Made by a program: the position numbers and the translations under genes. Below, in pieces: positions 50,422 through 63,196 of a stretch of DNA of 64,000 nucleotides. Below the pieces are notes generated by a model. That model was given only the letters and a program-made list of their open reading frames with translations, did not search any database and was not told the origin of the DNA. The stretch lies in NCBI RefSeq assembly GCF_014201675.1, contig NZ_JACHEZ010000006.1:62001-126000 (forward strand), read 5' to 3'. Each line of letters opens with the position of its first letter. Positions within the stretch are counted from its first letter, which is position 1. Origin of the DNA: Oceanithermus desulfurans (lineage in GTDB: Bacteria; Deinococcota; Deinococci; Deinococcales; Marinithermaceae).

Positions 50422-53400
50422 GACCCCGCCTCTTCGCGCCGCAGGCTGTAGACCAGGCTGGCCCCGCCGCGGTTGGTCACGCCCCACAGCACGTCGCAGG
50501 CCTCCATCGTGCGTTTCTGGTGGGTGACCAGGATGAACTGCCGCTGGCGGGCGAAGTCGCGCAGGAAGCCGACGAAGCGCAGGATGTTGGACTCGTCCAA
50601 GGGAGCGTCCACCTCGTCGAGAACGGCGATGGGCAGGCTCCCCTCCCCTACCTCGGCGAGCGCGAAGAGGAAGCCCAGGGCGCCCATCGTCTTCTCGCCG
50701 GTCGAGAGCAGCCGCAGGTCACGGGTGCGCTTGCCCTGCGGCTGAACCACGAGGTGCAGCCCCTCCTCGTCCAGTTTGACATCGGCCAGCCCCCCCAAGA
50801 GGGCGCGGCCGTAGTAGGCGAACCGCTCGCGAAAACGGACGAAGGCCTCCTGCAGCTGGCGGTCGTAGGCCTCGCGCAGCTCCTCGGTTTCGAGGGTGAG
50901 CCTCTGCGCCGCCTCCTCCGCCTCGGCGAGTGCGCGCTCCACCTCGCCCAGCTCCGCCTGCAGCTGCTCCAGGGCCTGGGCCGCCCGGTGGTTGACGGGC
51001 CCCAGGCCTTCGAGTTCCCGCTCGATCTCGCGCAAGCGCAGCTGCAGCTTGCGTACCGAGCCCTCGACGTGTTCGCCCGGGGGCAGCTCGGACCCCTCGC
51101 GCAGCACCTCTTCCAGCGTGGCTTCGCGGCGGGCGAGCAGCAGCCGCGCCTCTTCGGTCTCGCCGGCGACCGCGGCCAGCCGCTCGAGCCACGCCTGCTG
51201 CCGGGCCTTGGCCTCCCGGGCCTCCGCCTCGAGCGCGTTCACGCGGCCCCGAAGGTCTTCGAGGCCGAGCGCCTCCTGCTCGCGCGCCAGCTCGCCCAGG
51301 CGCACCTCGACCTCTCCCAGGCGCTCCTCCAAGCGGCCCCGCTCCCGGTCCAGCCCCTCCGCGCGCCCGCGCAGGGCGGCCAGACGCTCCTGCCGCTCCT
51401 CGTAGCGTTCCTGGGCCAGACGGTGGTTGACGACGGCACGGTCGTGCTCCTTCCAGGCCTCGAGCCGCTCCTCGAGCTCGGCCCGGCGTACGCCCAGGAC
51501 TTCCAGGCGTCGCCGCGCGGCCTCCAGCGGCCCGGCGTCGGGCTCGGCGACGGGCTCGGGCGGTTCGGGCGGCGCGGCCGGCTCTGGAAGACGCTCGAGG
51601 GCGCGTGCCGCCGCATCGCGTTCGGCGTGCAGGCGGCGCAGGCGCTCGTCCAACCGGCCGAGTTCGAGGGCCGCCCGGGCGGCCTCGATCTCGGCGATGC
51701 GCGCCTCGCTGCGGCGCAGTTCGGCCTCGGCTTCGTCCCGCTCGCCCTTGATCCTGCGCAGGCGGCCGCGCAGCTCCAAGCGCGCGCCGCCGCCGCGCCC
51801 GGCCCGGCCCCCGCTGACCGAGCCCAGGGGTTCGACCACCTCGCCGGCCAGCGTAACCATGCGCACGCGCCGCTTCTCCCGCGCCAGCGCCAGCGCCACG
51901 TCAAGGTCTTCGACGACCAGGGTGTCCCCGAAAAGGGCGTCGGTCAGCTTGCGCTCACCGCGGATCGCGAAGAGTTCCCGGGCGGCCCCGACCACCCCTT
52001 CGCGCCCGAGCCAGGGGCCCAGGTCGCCGGTGCGGGGGCGGGCCAGGTCCCGCGCCAGCAGGGTGGCCCGCCCGCCCTCGCGCTTCAGGCGCGCCACGGC
52101 CTCTCGCAGGGAGCGCTCGTCCTCCATGAGCACCCACTGGATGCGGGCGCCCAGAGCGGCCTCGGCGGCGGCCTCCAGGCCCGGGGGGACCTCGAGCAGG
52201 TCGGCCACCACCCCGAGCATGCCTGCGGGGCGCCAGCGCGCGAGCCTGCGCGGCCCCTCGGCGAGATCGGAACCCCCGGCCACCAGTTTTTCCAGCCGAT
52301 CGGCCTCGCGCCGGGCGGCCTCGAGCTCGGCCCGCAGGCGGCCCGCCCGTTCCTGCAGCTCGGCCAGCGCCGCCCGCAGCTCCGCGTCCTGGGCGGCGGC
52401 CTCGTCCCGCGCCGTCCGCGCCTCCTTCAGGTCGCGCTCGGCCTCCGCCAGCACCCGCTCCCAGCGCTCCCGCTCCTTCCGCGCGAGCGCGTGGGCGTCC
52501 CGCGCGGCTTCGTAGCGCGCCAGCACCTCGCGGTATTCCCGAAAAGCGCGCTGCTGCTGCGCGTAAGCCTGCTCCGCAGCCCGCACGGCCTCCTCGGCCC
52601 GGCGGACCTCGCGTGCCAGCTCCTCGTCTTCGGCGAGCAGGCGCTCCCGTTCCGCCTCGGGGCCGGGCGGCGTCGGGGGTTCGGGCGGCTTTAGCTGCGC
52701 CAGGCGCGCGGCCTCCTCGTCGAGGCGGCTTCGCTCGGCCGCCAGCCGCTCGAGGGTGCTGCGCAGCTGCAGGCGCTCGCGCTCGAGAAAGCCGCGTTCG
52801 CTTTCCAGGGCGGCGTGGCGCGCCTGCACCCGGGCGAAGGCCTCGCCGACGGCGGAGCGCTCGCGCTCGAGCGACTCGCCGCGCCCCTGGGCGGCCAGGC
52901 GCTCCTTCTCGGCTTCCACGCGCGCCTCCTCCAGCTCCTCGAGGCGCCGCTTCAGCCGCCCAATCTCCTCTTCGAGGGCGCGCCGTCGCGCCCGAAACAA
53001 CCCGCGCTGCACCGCGAGCCGCTCCCGGGCCAGCGCCTCGGCGCGCCGCGCCTCCTCGGCTTCGGCGGTGAGCCGCGCCTTCTCGGCCAGCCGGCCCGCG
53101 TGCTGCTCGCGCAGCGTCTCCAGGTGCCGCGCCGCGCGCTCGAGCCGCTGCCGGGTCTCCCGCAGCGCCAGGGTCACGACCCTGAGGCCGGCGGCGTCTT
53201 CGAGCCGTTCGAGCAGGGCGTCGGGCGAAGACTCCAGGATGCCCGCGACCTCCCCCTGCCCGACCAGCGCATGTGCGTTTTTTCCCAGCCCCGTCCCGGC
53301 GAGCACGCGCTCGATCTGGCGAAAGGTGGCCCGCTTGCCGTTGAGCCGTACGTCCTGGTCGCCGGAGCGGTCGATGCGGCGGCTGACCACGTAGCGCTCG

Positions 53401-53660
53401 CGCCCGTCGCGGAGCACCAGCTCCACCTCGGCGAAGGGCATGGGCTTGCGGCCGTCGCCGCCGTGGAAGATCAGCGCCTCCGCCTCGCGCGCCCGCAGCG
53501 CCCGCGCCCGCGAGCCCATGACGAAGCGGATTGCCTCGACGACGTTGCTCTTGCCCGAGCCGTTGGGACCGATGACGCCCGAGATCCCGCGGTCGAAGTG
53601 GAGTTCCACGCGGTCGGCGAACGATTTGAATCCGTGCAGGGTCAGGCGTTCAATCTTCAT
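50418..53660 (-). CDS. smc: Chromosome segregation protein SMC
   Basis: 1080 residues, shorter than the usual ~1180. N-terminal head with Walker A GPNGSGKSNVVEAIRFVMG (residues about 32-50). Coiled coil from about 160-450, globular hinge about 480-640 (GMLGVVADLLEVPPGLEAA ... VSGGRAGRGG), return coiled coil to about 930. C-terminal head signature LSTGEKTM (LSGGE in most) and Walker B IAVLDEVDAPLDE. Condenses and segregates the chromosome with ScpAB. Confidence 0.96.
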   Translation of the reverse strand: MKIERLTLHGFKSFADRVELHFDRGISGVIGPNGSGKSNVVEAIRFVMGSRARALRAREAEALIFHGGDGRKPMPFAEVELVLRDGRERYVVSRRIDRSGDQDVRLNGKRATFRQIERVLAGTGLGKNAHALVGQGEVAGILESSPDALLERLEDAAGLRVVTLALRETRQRLERAARHLETLREQHAGRLAEKARLTAEAEEARRAEALARERLAVQRGLFRARRRALEEEIGRLKRRLEELEEARVEAEKERLAAQGRGESLERERSAVGEAFARVQARHAALESERGFLERERLQLRSTLERLAAERSRLDEEAARLAQLKPPEPPTPPGPEAERERLLAEDEELAREVRRAEEAVRAAEQAYAQQQRAFREYREVLARYEAARDAHALARKERERWERVLAEAERDLKEARTARDEAAAQDAELRAALAELQERAGRLRAELEAARREADRLEKLVAGGSDLAEGPRRLARWRPAGMLGVVADLLEVPPGLEAAAEAALGARIQWVLMEDERSLREAVARLKREGGRATLLARDLARPRTGDLGPWLGREGVVGAARELFAIRGERKLTDALFGDTLVVEDLDVALALAREKRRVRMVTLAGEVVEPLGSVSGGRAGRGGGARLELRGRLRRIKGERDEAEAELRRSEARIAEIEAARAALELGRLDERLRRLHAERDAAARALERLPEPAAPPEPPEPVAEPDAGPLEAARRRLEVLGVRRAELEERLEAWKEHDRAVVNHRLAQERYEERQERLAALRGRAEGLDRERGRLEERLGEVEVRLGELAREQEALGLEDLRGRVNALEAEAREAKARQQAWLERLAAVAGETEEARLLLARREATLEEVLREGSELPPGEHVEGSVRKLQLRLREIERELEGLGPVNHRAAQALEQLQAELGEVERALAEAEEAAQRLTLETEELREAYDRQLQEAFVRFRERFAYYGRALLGGLADVKLDEEGLHLVVQPQGKRTRDLRLLSTGEKTMGALGFLFALAEVGEGSLPIAVLDEVDAPLDESNILRFVGFLRDFARQRQFILVTHQKRTMEACDVLWGVTNRGGASLVYSLRREEAGS

Positions 53661-53979
53661 CGTCGTGGGCGAGGTAGCGCTTCAGGGCCTCCCGCGACGA
53701 AGCCAGCGGGTAGCGCGCCTCGTTCGCTTCCAGCTTGCGCAGCATCGCGGCTTCGAGATCGATGCCAAGCTGGTCGGCCAGCTTGTACAAGAGTAACCCG
53801 GCGTCGGCCAGCTCTTCGGTCAGGTTGGGCGTTCCTTCCTTGTAGGCCGCCCGCCGCAGCAGCTCGCGGGCCACCTCGCCGAGCTCCTCCATCAGGTGCA
53901 GGTAGGTGTGCTCGGGGCGGACGCGCTCCCAGCCGCGGTCCGCATCGAAGCGGTGGACGCGCTCCTGAAGCCGGCTCAC
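53650..53979 (-). CDS. MazG-like nucleotide pyrophosphohydrolase
   Basis: 109 residues, all-helical. HLMEELGEVARELL and EELADAGLLLYKLADQLGIDLEAAMLRKLEANEARYP give the EExxE and ExxD metal-binding pattern of the MazG/HisE fold. It hydrolyses nucleoside triphosphates, perhaps house-cleaning damaged ones. Overlaps smc by 11 bases. Confidence 0.85.
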   Translation of the reverse strand: MSRLQERVHRFDADRGWERVRPEHTYLHLMEELGEVARELLRRAAYKEGTPNLTEELADAGLLLYKLADQLGIDLEAAMLRKLEANEARYPLASSREALKRYLAHDDED

Positions 53980-54512
53980 CGCGCTCTCCGGATCGGCTCG
54001 AGCAACGACAAATGCCCCAGAGTCGCCGCGGGCTGGCCGCGGTAGAGGAAGCGCACCTCCTCGACCGGCCCCTGGTCCAGCACCGTGTAGGCCATGCCGT
54101 AGACGAGCAGCGTCTCCCCGGTGGTGCCGTAGCCCAGGCGGCCGTACCGCTCCGGCAGGTCGACGTAGGCGGTGGTGCCGCGCACGAAGACGGTGGGCGC
54201 GGGGAAACCCGAGGGGACGATGGGGGCGGCGCCCTGGGTCGGACCGGCCACCAGCTCGTCGAGGGCGCGCTGGTAGGCGGACTCTCCGGGCGCGAGGGTG
54301 ACCTTGCGTTTCTCGATCAGGAAGCCCGTAGCGTCGTTCTTGGCGAAGTAGAGGCGCAGTTCAACCTCGCGGGGGACCTCCGGCTCCACCTGCTCGGTGG
54401 GCAGGTTGACGACGCCGCTCTGCCGGGCGGGGCTGCTCGCCAGGTAGACGGCGACCCCTACGAGGAGCAGCAACAAGCCGAGCACGTTCCAAAGCGTCAG
54501 GTAGCGTTTCAA
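53976..54512 (-). CDS. GerMN-domain membrane-anchored protein
   Basis: 178 residues. N-terminal membrane anchor (LWNVLGLLLLLVGVAVYLA), then a GerMN (sporulation/germination-type) domain: VELRLYFAKNDATGFLIEKRKV and YQRALDELVAGPTQGAAPIVP, with TAYVDLPERYG. This domain often accompanies cell-wall amidases, and the next gene is one. The organism need not sporulate. ATGA overlaps both neighbours. Confidence 0.87.
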   Translation of the reverse strand: MKRYLTLWNVLGLLLLLVGVAVYLASSPARQSGVVNLPTEQVEPEVPREVELRLYFAKNDATGFLIEKRKVTLAPGESAYQRALDELVAGPTQGAAPIVPSGFPAPTVFVRGTTAYVDLPERYGRLGYGTTGETLLVYGMAYTVLDQGPVEEVRFLYRGQPAATLGHLSLLEPIRRAR

Positions 54513-55831
54513 GGCTGGCCTCCCAGGAAGCGCGCCACCGCGCGGACGATGACCTGCGCGTAGGCGCTTTGCTGCGCCGCGTTGCCGAGGCGGGCGCGGT
54601 CGTTGGCGTCGGTGAGCGAACCCAGCTCTACGAGCAGCGCCGCGCCGGGCGCGTGCTCGAGGAGGTAGAGCGGCGTCTCGGCCCGCCGCGCGCTCAGACC
54701 GATGCGCCCGAACGCCTCTTCCACGGCGTCGCTGAGCGCCGCGACTTCACCGGAGGAGCGCGCGAAGCGGCGCAGTACCGGTTGGAAGCCGCCCCGGTCC
54801 AGCAGGGTCCGCGCCCGCGCAACGAAGACGGGGACGTCGGGGCGGCTGCCCGCGTAGCGGTAGAGCACGGGACCGGGCGGCACCGCCGGGCTGCCAGCGA
54901 CGTGCAGGCTGATGAAGACGTCGGCCTTGGCCGCCCATTGCGCCCGGGTGTAGACGCTGGGGTTCTCGTCGCCGTCGCGGGTCAGCACGACGCGGTAACC
55001 AAGCCGCCGCAGGCGCTGCGCCGCCTCTCGGGCCACCTTCAGGACGATCGTCTTCTCGGCGAGGTTGCCGTAGCGCACCCCGTCGTCGCCGCCGCCGTGC
55101 CCGGGATCGAGCACCACCAGCGGGCGGCGGTCGGTGGCCGGTTGAGCCGGCGGCCCCACGTAGAGCCGCACCTCCGACGGGAAGTAGGCCACCTCCACCG
55201 GCCAGCCCTCGGACCCTTCCAGCACGAGGCGCGCGCCGTAGGGGCCGGGTTCGAAGCGGATGCGGCTGAGGTACAGCCCCTGCACCTCCCGTACCTGCTC
55301 CTCGGCGCGCAGTCCCAGCAGCCACCAGCTCCCCGCGCCCGCCGGCGCGGCGTTGAGGTCGCGGTCCAGCCTCAGCACCAGGACGTCGCGGCCGTTTTCG
55401 ACGCGGTGGCTGAGGCCGCGCAACGAGGCTTCGGGCAGCAACACCCTCAGCGAGGTTTCGCTGCCGCTGTACAGCGCTCCCAGCGCCCGCGAGGTCGCGC
55501 GCAGCGGAATCAGGACCCGGTCGCCGTCGCGCAGCGCCGGCGGCTGCTCGGCGGTCACCAGCTTCTTGAGCGCCGTCTTGGAAGCCGGCACCGGTGTGGC
55601 CACGTAGCGAAGGCGGCGGGGACCCAGCCCCAGGATCAGCTGCCCCTGGCCCTGCCAGTAGAGCAACCCCAAGGCGCGGGCGAACGGCTGCGCCTCGACG
55701 TAGGAGACCCCGAAGTCGCCCGGATACACCGCGGTGAGGAGGGTGCCGCCGGCCAGCAGCGGCTTCTCGGACTGGGCGAAGGCGGCGTTCAGGAGCAGAG
55801 CGAGCGCCAGGGCAAGGCGTTTCAGTACCAC
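54509..55831 (-). CDS. N-acetylmuramoyl-L-alanine amidase
   Basis: 440 residues. Signal peptide (KRLALALALLLNAAFAQ), an N-terminal copper-amine-oxidase-N/AMIN-like beta region to about 220, then a zinc Amidase_3 domain: VVLDPGHGGGDDG (His), NLAEKTIVL (Glu), ISLHVAGS (His) and LLVELGSLTDANDR (catalytic Glu). Cuts peptides from peptidoglycan. The GTG at 55831 fits the signal peptide and overlaps smpB by 10 bases. Confidence 0.92.
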   Translation of the reverse strand: MVLKRLALALALLLNAAFAQSEKPLLAGGTLLTAVYPGDFGVSYVEAQPFARALGLLYWQGQGQLILGLGPRRLRYVATPVPASKTALKKLVTAEQPPALRDGDRVLIPLRATSRALGALYSGSETSLRVLLPEASLRGLSHRVENGRDVLVLRLDRDLNAAPAGAGSWWLLGLRAEEQVREVQGLYLSRIRFEPGPYGARLVLEGSEGWPVEVAYFPSEVRLYVGPPAQPATDRRPLVVLDPGHGGGDDGVRYGNLAEKTIVLKVAREAAQRLRRLGYRVVLTRDGDENPSVYTRAQWAAKADVFISLHVAGSPAVPPGPVLYRYAGSRPDVPVFVARARTLLDRGGFQPVLRRFARSSGEVAALSDAVEEAFGRIGLSARRAETPLYLLEHAPGAALLVELGSLTDANDRARLGNAAQQSAYAQVIVRAVARFLGGQP

Positions 55832-56250
55832 TTTTCCAACTCCCGTTCCACGGCGCGTTTCTTGTCGTCTTGTTTCTTCTGGTAGTCGCGCTTCCCGCGC
55901 GCCAGCGCCAGCAGCACCTTGGCGTAACCCCGCTCGTTGAAGTAGATCTTGAGCGGGACCAGCGTCAGCCCCTTCTGCTCGACCCGGCCGCGCAGCTTGT
56001 TCAGCTCGTGGCGGTGCAGCAGCAGCTTGCGGCGGCGTCGGGGTTCGTGGTTGCTGTACGACCCTTTCTCGTACGGCGCGATGTAGAGGTCTTCGAGCCA
56101 GAGCTCGCCGTTGTCGAAGCGCGCGAACGCTCCCGTGAAGTCCACCTTGCCGGCCCGGACCGACTTGACCTCGGTGCCCTTCAAGGCGATCCCCGCCTCG
56201 TAGGTTTCGAGGATCTCGTATTCGTGGCGCGCCTTGCGGTTCTCGAGCAC
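55822..56250 (-). CDS. smpB: SsrA-binding protein SmpB
   Basis: 142 residues. Binds tmRNA and brings it to stalled ribosomes. ENRKARHEYEILETYEAGIALKGTEVKSVRAGKVDF, DLYIAPYEKGSY, HRHELNKLRGRVEQKGLTLVPL and the basic C-terminal tail are all present. GTG start is leaderless (TAAAAT seven bases before). Confidence 0.97.
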   Translation of the reverse strand: MLENRKARHEYEILETYEAGIALKGTEVKSVRAGKVDFTGAFARFDNGELWLEDLYIAPYEKGSYSNHEPRRRRKLLLHRHELNKLRGRVEQKGLTLVPLKIYFNERGYAKVLLALARGKRDYQKKQDDKKRAVERELEKWY

Positions 56251-56256
56251 CCCACC

Positions 56257-56262
56257 ATTTTA
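56257..56262 (-). promoter_or_regulatory. -10 box of smpB
   Basis: TAAAAT on the minus strand ending seven bases before the smpB GTG; same sequence and spacing as at hisS. Confidence 0.65.
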
Positions 56263-56325
56263 CCCGCGGGCGCATGAAGGTCGGCTGAACCGTGGCGCGA
56301 CCCCACGCCCCTTCCATGGACTGGG

Positions 56326-56331
56326 TATACT
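56326..56331 (+). promoter_or_regulatory. -10 box of the sugar ABC operon
   Basis: TATACT, ending eight bases before the GTG at 56339, no Shine-Dalgarno. Leaderless type. Confidence 0.6.
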
Positions 56332-56338
56332 GCAGTTG

Positions 56339-57577
56339 GTGCGAACCTACGCCTTCCCCGGACTCCTAGCCTTGGCCGTTTTTTCGGGGCTGCTGCACCT
56401 CAGCACCCAGTACCAGATCGTCCGCGCCCCCATGGGCGCGCTTTTTCTGGCCTTCGCGCTGGCGGGGCCCGCGGCCGCGTACGCCGCGGCCAGGGTGCTG
56501 CCCGGCGGCGTCGTGACCTGGGCGGGCCTCGGGCTCTTCGCCGCGGCCATGGCCGCGGGGGTATGGCTGCCGCCGGCCCTCGACGCGCTCGCCCTCGTGG
56601 GGGTCTTCCTGGCCTACGCCGGCAGCCGCGACCGCCTGCCCGAACGCGACGCCGCGGCGTTCTGGGGCTGGGTCTTCGTCTGGCCCGCCCTCGCCCTGAT
56701 GCTGATCTGGAACATCTTCCCCAGCTTCTTCGCGCTCTGGATCAGCCTCTTCGACCGCTTCAACTTCATCGGCGAGAGCCGCTTCGTGGGTCTGCTCAAC
56801 TACGAGATCCTCTGGAGGGACCCGCTCTTCTGGCGCGCGCTTTCCAACACCTTCTGGTATGTGGTGCTCACCGTGCCCACCGGGATCCTCCTCGGCACCG
56901 TGGTCGCGGTGCTGCTCAACGAACGCATCCGCGGCCTGGGGCTCTACCGCACGATCTACTTCCTGCCCTACATCACCGCCCTGACCGCCGCCGCCGCCGT
57001 CTGGCAGTGGATCTACCACCCCGAGTTCGGCTTCCTCAACTGGCTGCTGGGCACCCCGGGCCTCGACTGGCTGCACACCCCCGACGGCATCTTCGCCCTG
57101 GCCCTCGCGCCCCTGGGCGTCCAGCTGAGCGGCTTCTGGGCCGGGCCCAGCGTGGCCTTCACCGCGATCATGATCATGACCGTCTGGCACTTCCTCGGCT
57201 ACAACGTCGTGATCCTGCTCGCCGGGCTGCAGTCCATCCCGGCGCAGTACTACGAGGCGGCCGAGCTCGACGGCGCGGGCTGGTGGCAGATGCAGCGGCA
57301 CATCACCTGGCCGCTGCTCTCCCCCACCACCTTCTTCCTGGCGATCATCGGCCTGATCGGGGCGTTCCAGGTCTTCACCCAAGTCTACGTGATGACGCCC
57401 ACCGGCGGGGTGCTCAACGACACGCTCACCGTCGCCATGTACCTCTACAACAAGGGCTTCCGCGACTCCGACTTCTCCTACGCCTCGGCGCTCGCGGTCA
57501 CGATGTTCGTCATCATTCTGGTGCTCACCCTGATCCAGCGCCGGGTGCTCGAGCGGAGGGTGACCTATGAACACTAG
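56339..57577 (+). CDS. Carbohydrate ABC transporter permease, MalF/UgpA type
   Basis: 412 residues. About 100 N-terminal residues hold extra hydrophobic helices (FPGLLALAVFSGLLHLS and others) before the standard six-helix permease, which begins WVFVWPALALMLIWNIFPSFFALWISLF. The EAA loop is YYEAAELDGAGWWQMQRHITWPLL. GTG at 56339 fits TATACT upstream. First gene of a three-gene importer; the ATPase is elsewhere. Confidence 0.9.
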   Translation: MRTYAFPGLLALAVFSGLLHLSTQYQIVRAPMGALFLAFALAGPAAAYAAARVLPGGVVTWAGLGLFAAAMAAGVWLPPALDALALVGVFLAYAGSRDRLPERDAAAFWGWVFVWPALALMLIWNIFPSFFALWISLFDRFNFIGESRFVGLLNYEILWRDPLFWRALSNTFWYVVLTVPTGILLGTVVAVLLNERIRGLGLYRTIYFLPYITALTAAAAVWQWIYHPEFGFLNWLLGTPGLDWLHTPDGIFALALAPLGVQLSGFWAGPSVAFTAIMIMTVWHFLGYNVVILLAGLQSIPAQYYEAAELDGAGWWQMQRHITWPLLSPTTFFLAIIGLIGAFQVFTQVYVMTPTGGVLNDTLTVAMYLYNKGFRDSDFSYASALAVTMFVIILVLTLIQRRVLERRVTYEH

Positions 57578-58790
57578 GCTGCGCCACCTGCTGGGGCGGA
57601 TCTTCATCTACGCGGTCCTCACCGCCGGCGCGGTCGTCATGGCCTTCCCCTTCTACTGGATGATCGCCACCAGCGTGAAAAGCCCCCAGGAGGCCCAGCA
57701 GGCTGCGCCGATCTGGTTCCCCGAGCGCATCCAGCCCGCCAACTGGCGCACCGCCTGGCGCCTGGGCGCCGAGGGCGACCGTCCCTGGTGGGGCGGGTTC
57801 GCCCCGGGCCGGACGGTGACCCTGCACCTCCGCGTCGAGGATCCGGGAGCCGGCCGTCCCCGGGCGCGCGTCCCCAAGCCGCCGGCCGTCTTCAGCGACC
57901 CGCGCAGCGAGTCGACGCGCATCCGCATCGAACCCGCCGAAGGCGGCTGGAAGATCGTGCTCGAGAACGCGGGCACCCAGCGGTTCACCACCCTGCCGCT
58001 CGTCGTCTGGATCCCCAAGGACGCCGGGAAGTTCCGCGCCGAGCTGCCTCCGGACGCCGTACGCTCGCAGCGGGGCTACTGGCGGCTGGAATGGGTCAAC
58101 GTCAGCCCCGGCCTCTTCGGCTACCTCTTCCACAACTACCGCGAGGCCTGGCACGCCGCCCCCTTCGCCCGCTACTTCTTCGTCTCCTTCTTCACCGCCG
58201 GCACCCAGGTCCTGGGCGGGCTGATCATCGCCACGATGGCCGCCTTCGCCTTCGCCCGCATCCGTTTCCCCGGCCGGGAGGCCGTCTTCCTGCTCTTCGT
58301 GGCCACGATGATGATTCCCGGCGAGGTGCTGCTCATTCCCAACTACATCCTGCTGGCGAAACTCGGCTGGCTCGACACCTTCTACGCGCTGATCGTGCCC
58401 TGGCTGGCCTCGGTCTTCGGCATCTTCCTGCTGCGGCAGTTCTTCCTCTCGCTGCCGCAGGACCTCTTCGACGCCGCCCGCATCGACGGCGCCAGCTACT
58501 GGGGGATGCTCTGGCGCATCGCCTTCCCGCTGGCGGTTCCGGGCCTCGTCACCTACGGCATCTTCGCCTTCCTCGGCGCTTACAACGCGCTGCTCTGGCC
58601 GCTGATCGTCACCCAGAGCCCGGAGATGCGCACCATCCAGGTGGGGCTGCAGGCCTTCATCGGCGAGGCCGGCAGCGACTACGGTCAGCTGATGGCCGCC
58701 TCCACCATGGCCATCCTGCCGATCGTGCTCGGTTACTTCTTCGCGCAACGCCATTTCATTCAAGGCATCGCGCGGAGTGGTATCAAGTAA
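57567..58790 (+). CDS. Carbohydrate ABC transporter permease, MalG type, with an inserted extracytoplasmic domain
   Basis: 407 residues, longer than the usual ~280. After helix 1 and MIATSVKSPQEAQQAAPIWFPERIQPANW there is an insert of about 110 residues (about 68-180) with beta-strand character (RTVTLHLRVEDPG, TRIRIEPAEGGWKIVLENAG), then the expected NYREAW segment and five helices. EAA loop: LFDAARIDGASYWGMLWRIAFPLA. The insert should face outside. Overlaps the previous gene by 11 bases. Confidence 0.9.
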   Translation: MNTRLRHLLGRIFIYAVLTAGAVVMAFPFYWMIATSVKSPQEAQQAAPIWFPERIQPANWRTAWRLGAEGDRPWWGGFAPGRTVTLHLRVEDPGAGRPRARVPKPPAVFSDPRSESTRIRIEPAEGGWKIVLENAGTQRFTTLPLVVWIPKDAGKFRAELPPDAVRSQRGYWRLEWVNVSPGLFGYLFHNYREAWHAAPFARYFFVSFFTAGTQVLGGLIIATMAAFAFARIRFPGREAVFLLFVATMMIPGEVLLIPNYILLAKLGWLDTFYALIVPWLASVFGIFLLRQFFLSLPQDLFDAARIDGASYWGMLWRIAFPLAVPGLVTYGIFAFLGAYNALLWPLIVTQSPEMRTIQVGLQAFIGEAGSDYGQLMAASTMAILPIVLGYFFAQRHFIQGIARSGIK

Positions 58791-58812
58791 GGGAAAGGAC
58801 GAGGAGGTGGGT

Positions 58813-61163
<2,351 letters not shown>

Positions 61164-61181
61164 GCCCAAGGGAGGTGCGCC

Positions 61182-62374
<1,193 letters not shown>

Positions 62375-62378
<4 letters not shown>

Positions 62379-63145
62379 GGACCCCGCTGCTCGCCGGCAA
62401 CTGGAAGATGCACAAGACGCCCAGCGAAGCCCGCGTCTGGTTCGCGGAGTTCCTGGAGGCCAACCCCGCGCTGCAAGGCGGCGGCCGGGCGGCCGTCGAG
62501 GTGGCCCTGCTGCCCTCGTTCCCCCTCCTACCCGTCGCCGCCGAGCAGCTTGCGGGCAGCGGCGTCGCCTGGGGAGCGCAGGACGTTTCCGCGCACAGCT
62601 TCGGCGCCTACACCGGCGAGGTGGCCGCCGAGCAGCTGGCCGACCTGGGCTGCCGCTACGCCGTCGTGGGCCACAGCGAGCGCCGCGCCTACTGGAACGA
62701 GTCGGACGCCCTCGTGGCCGCCAAGGCGCGCCGCGCCATGGAAGCGGGCCTGGTGCCCATCCTTTGCGTCGGCGAGCGGCTCGAGGAGCGCGAGGCGGGG
62801 CGGGCGGTGGCCTTCACCCTCGAGCAGCTCGCAGGCAGCCTCGAAGGGGTGGAGCTCGCGACCGGCGAAGAGCTGGTAATCGCCTACGAGCCCGTCTGGG
62901 CCATCGGCACCGGCAAGACGGCCTCCTCCGGCGACGCCCAGGCCATGGCCGCCGCCATCCGCGGCTTTCTGGCCGAACGCTTCGGCGAGGCCGTGGCCGC
63001 GCGCACCCGCATCCTCTACGGCGGCTCGATGAAACCCGCGAACACCGCCGAGATCCTGGCCGGCCCCGACGTGGACGGCGGCCTCGTCGGCGGCGCGAGC
63101 CTCGAGGTGGCCTCCTTCAGCGCCATGGTCGAAGCCGCGGGGTAG
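62375..63145 (+). CDS. tpiA: Triosephosphate isomerase
   Basis: 256 residues. [11 protein letters not shown] at the N-terminus (Lys), [11 protein letters not shown] (His), [15 protein letters not shown] (catalytic Glu) and [34 protein letters not shown] start coupled to pgk (GTGA). Ends in a convergent terminator shared with pdxT. Confidence 0.97.
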
Positions 63146-63163
63146 CTTCCCGCGCCTGTTACG

Positions 63164-63187
63164 ACGCCGGGGCCCGGGCCCCGGCGT
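63164..63187. terminator. Bidirectional terminator between tpiA and pdxT
   Basis: A perfect 24-bp palindrome with half ACGCCGGGGCCC, followed on plus by TCTTGCG. It lies 18 bases after tpiA and nine bases beyond the pdxT stop. Confidence 0.65.
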
Positions 63188-63196
63188 TCTTGCGTC

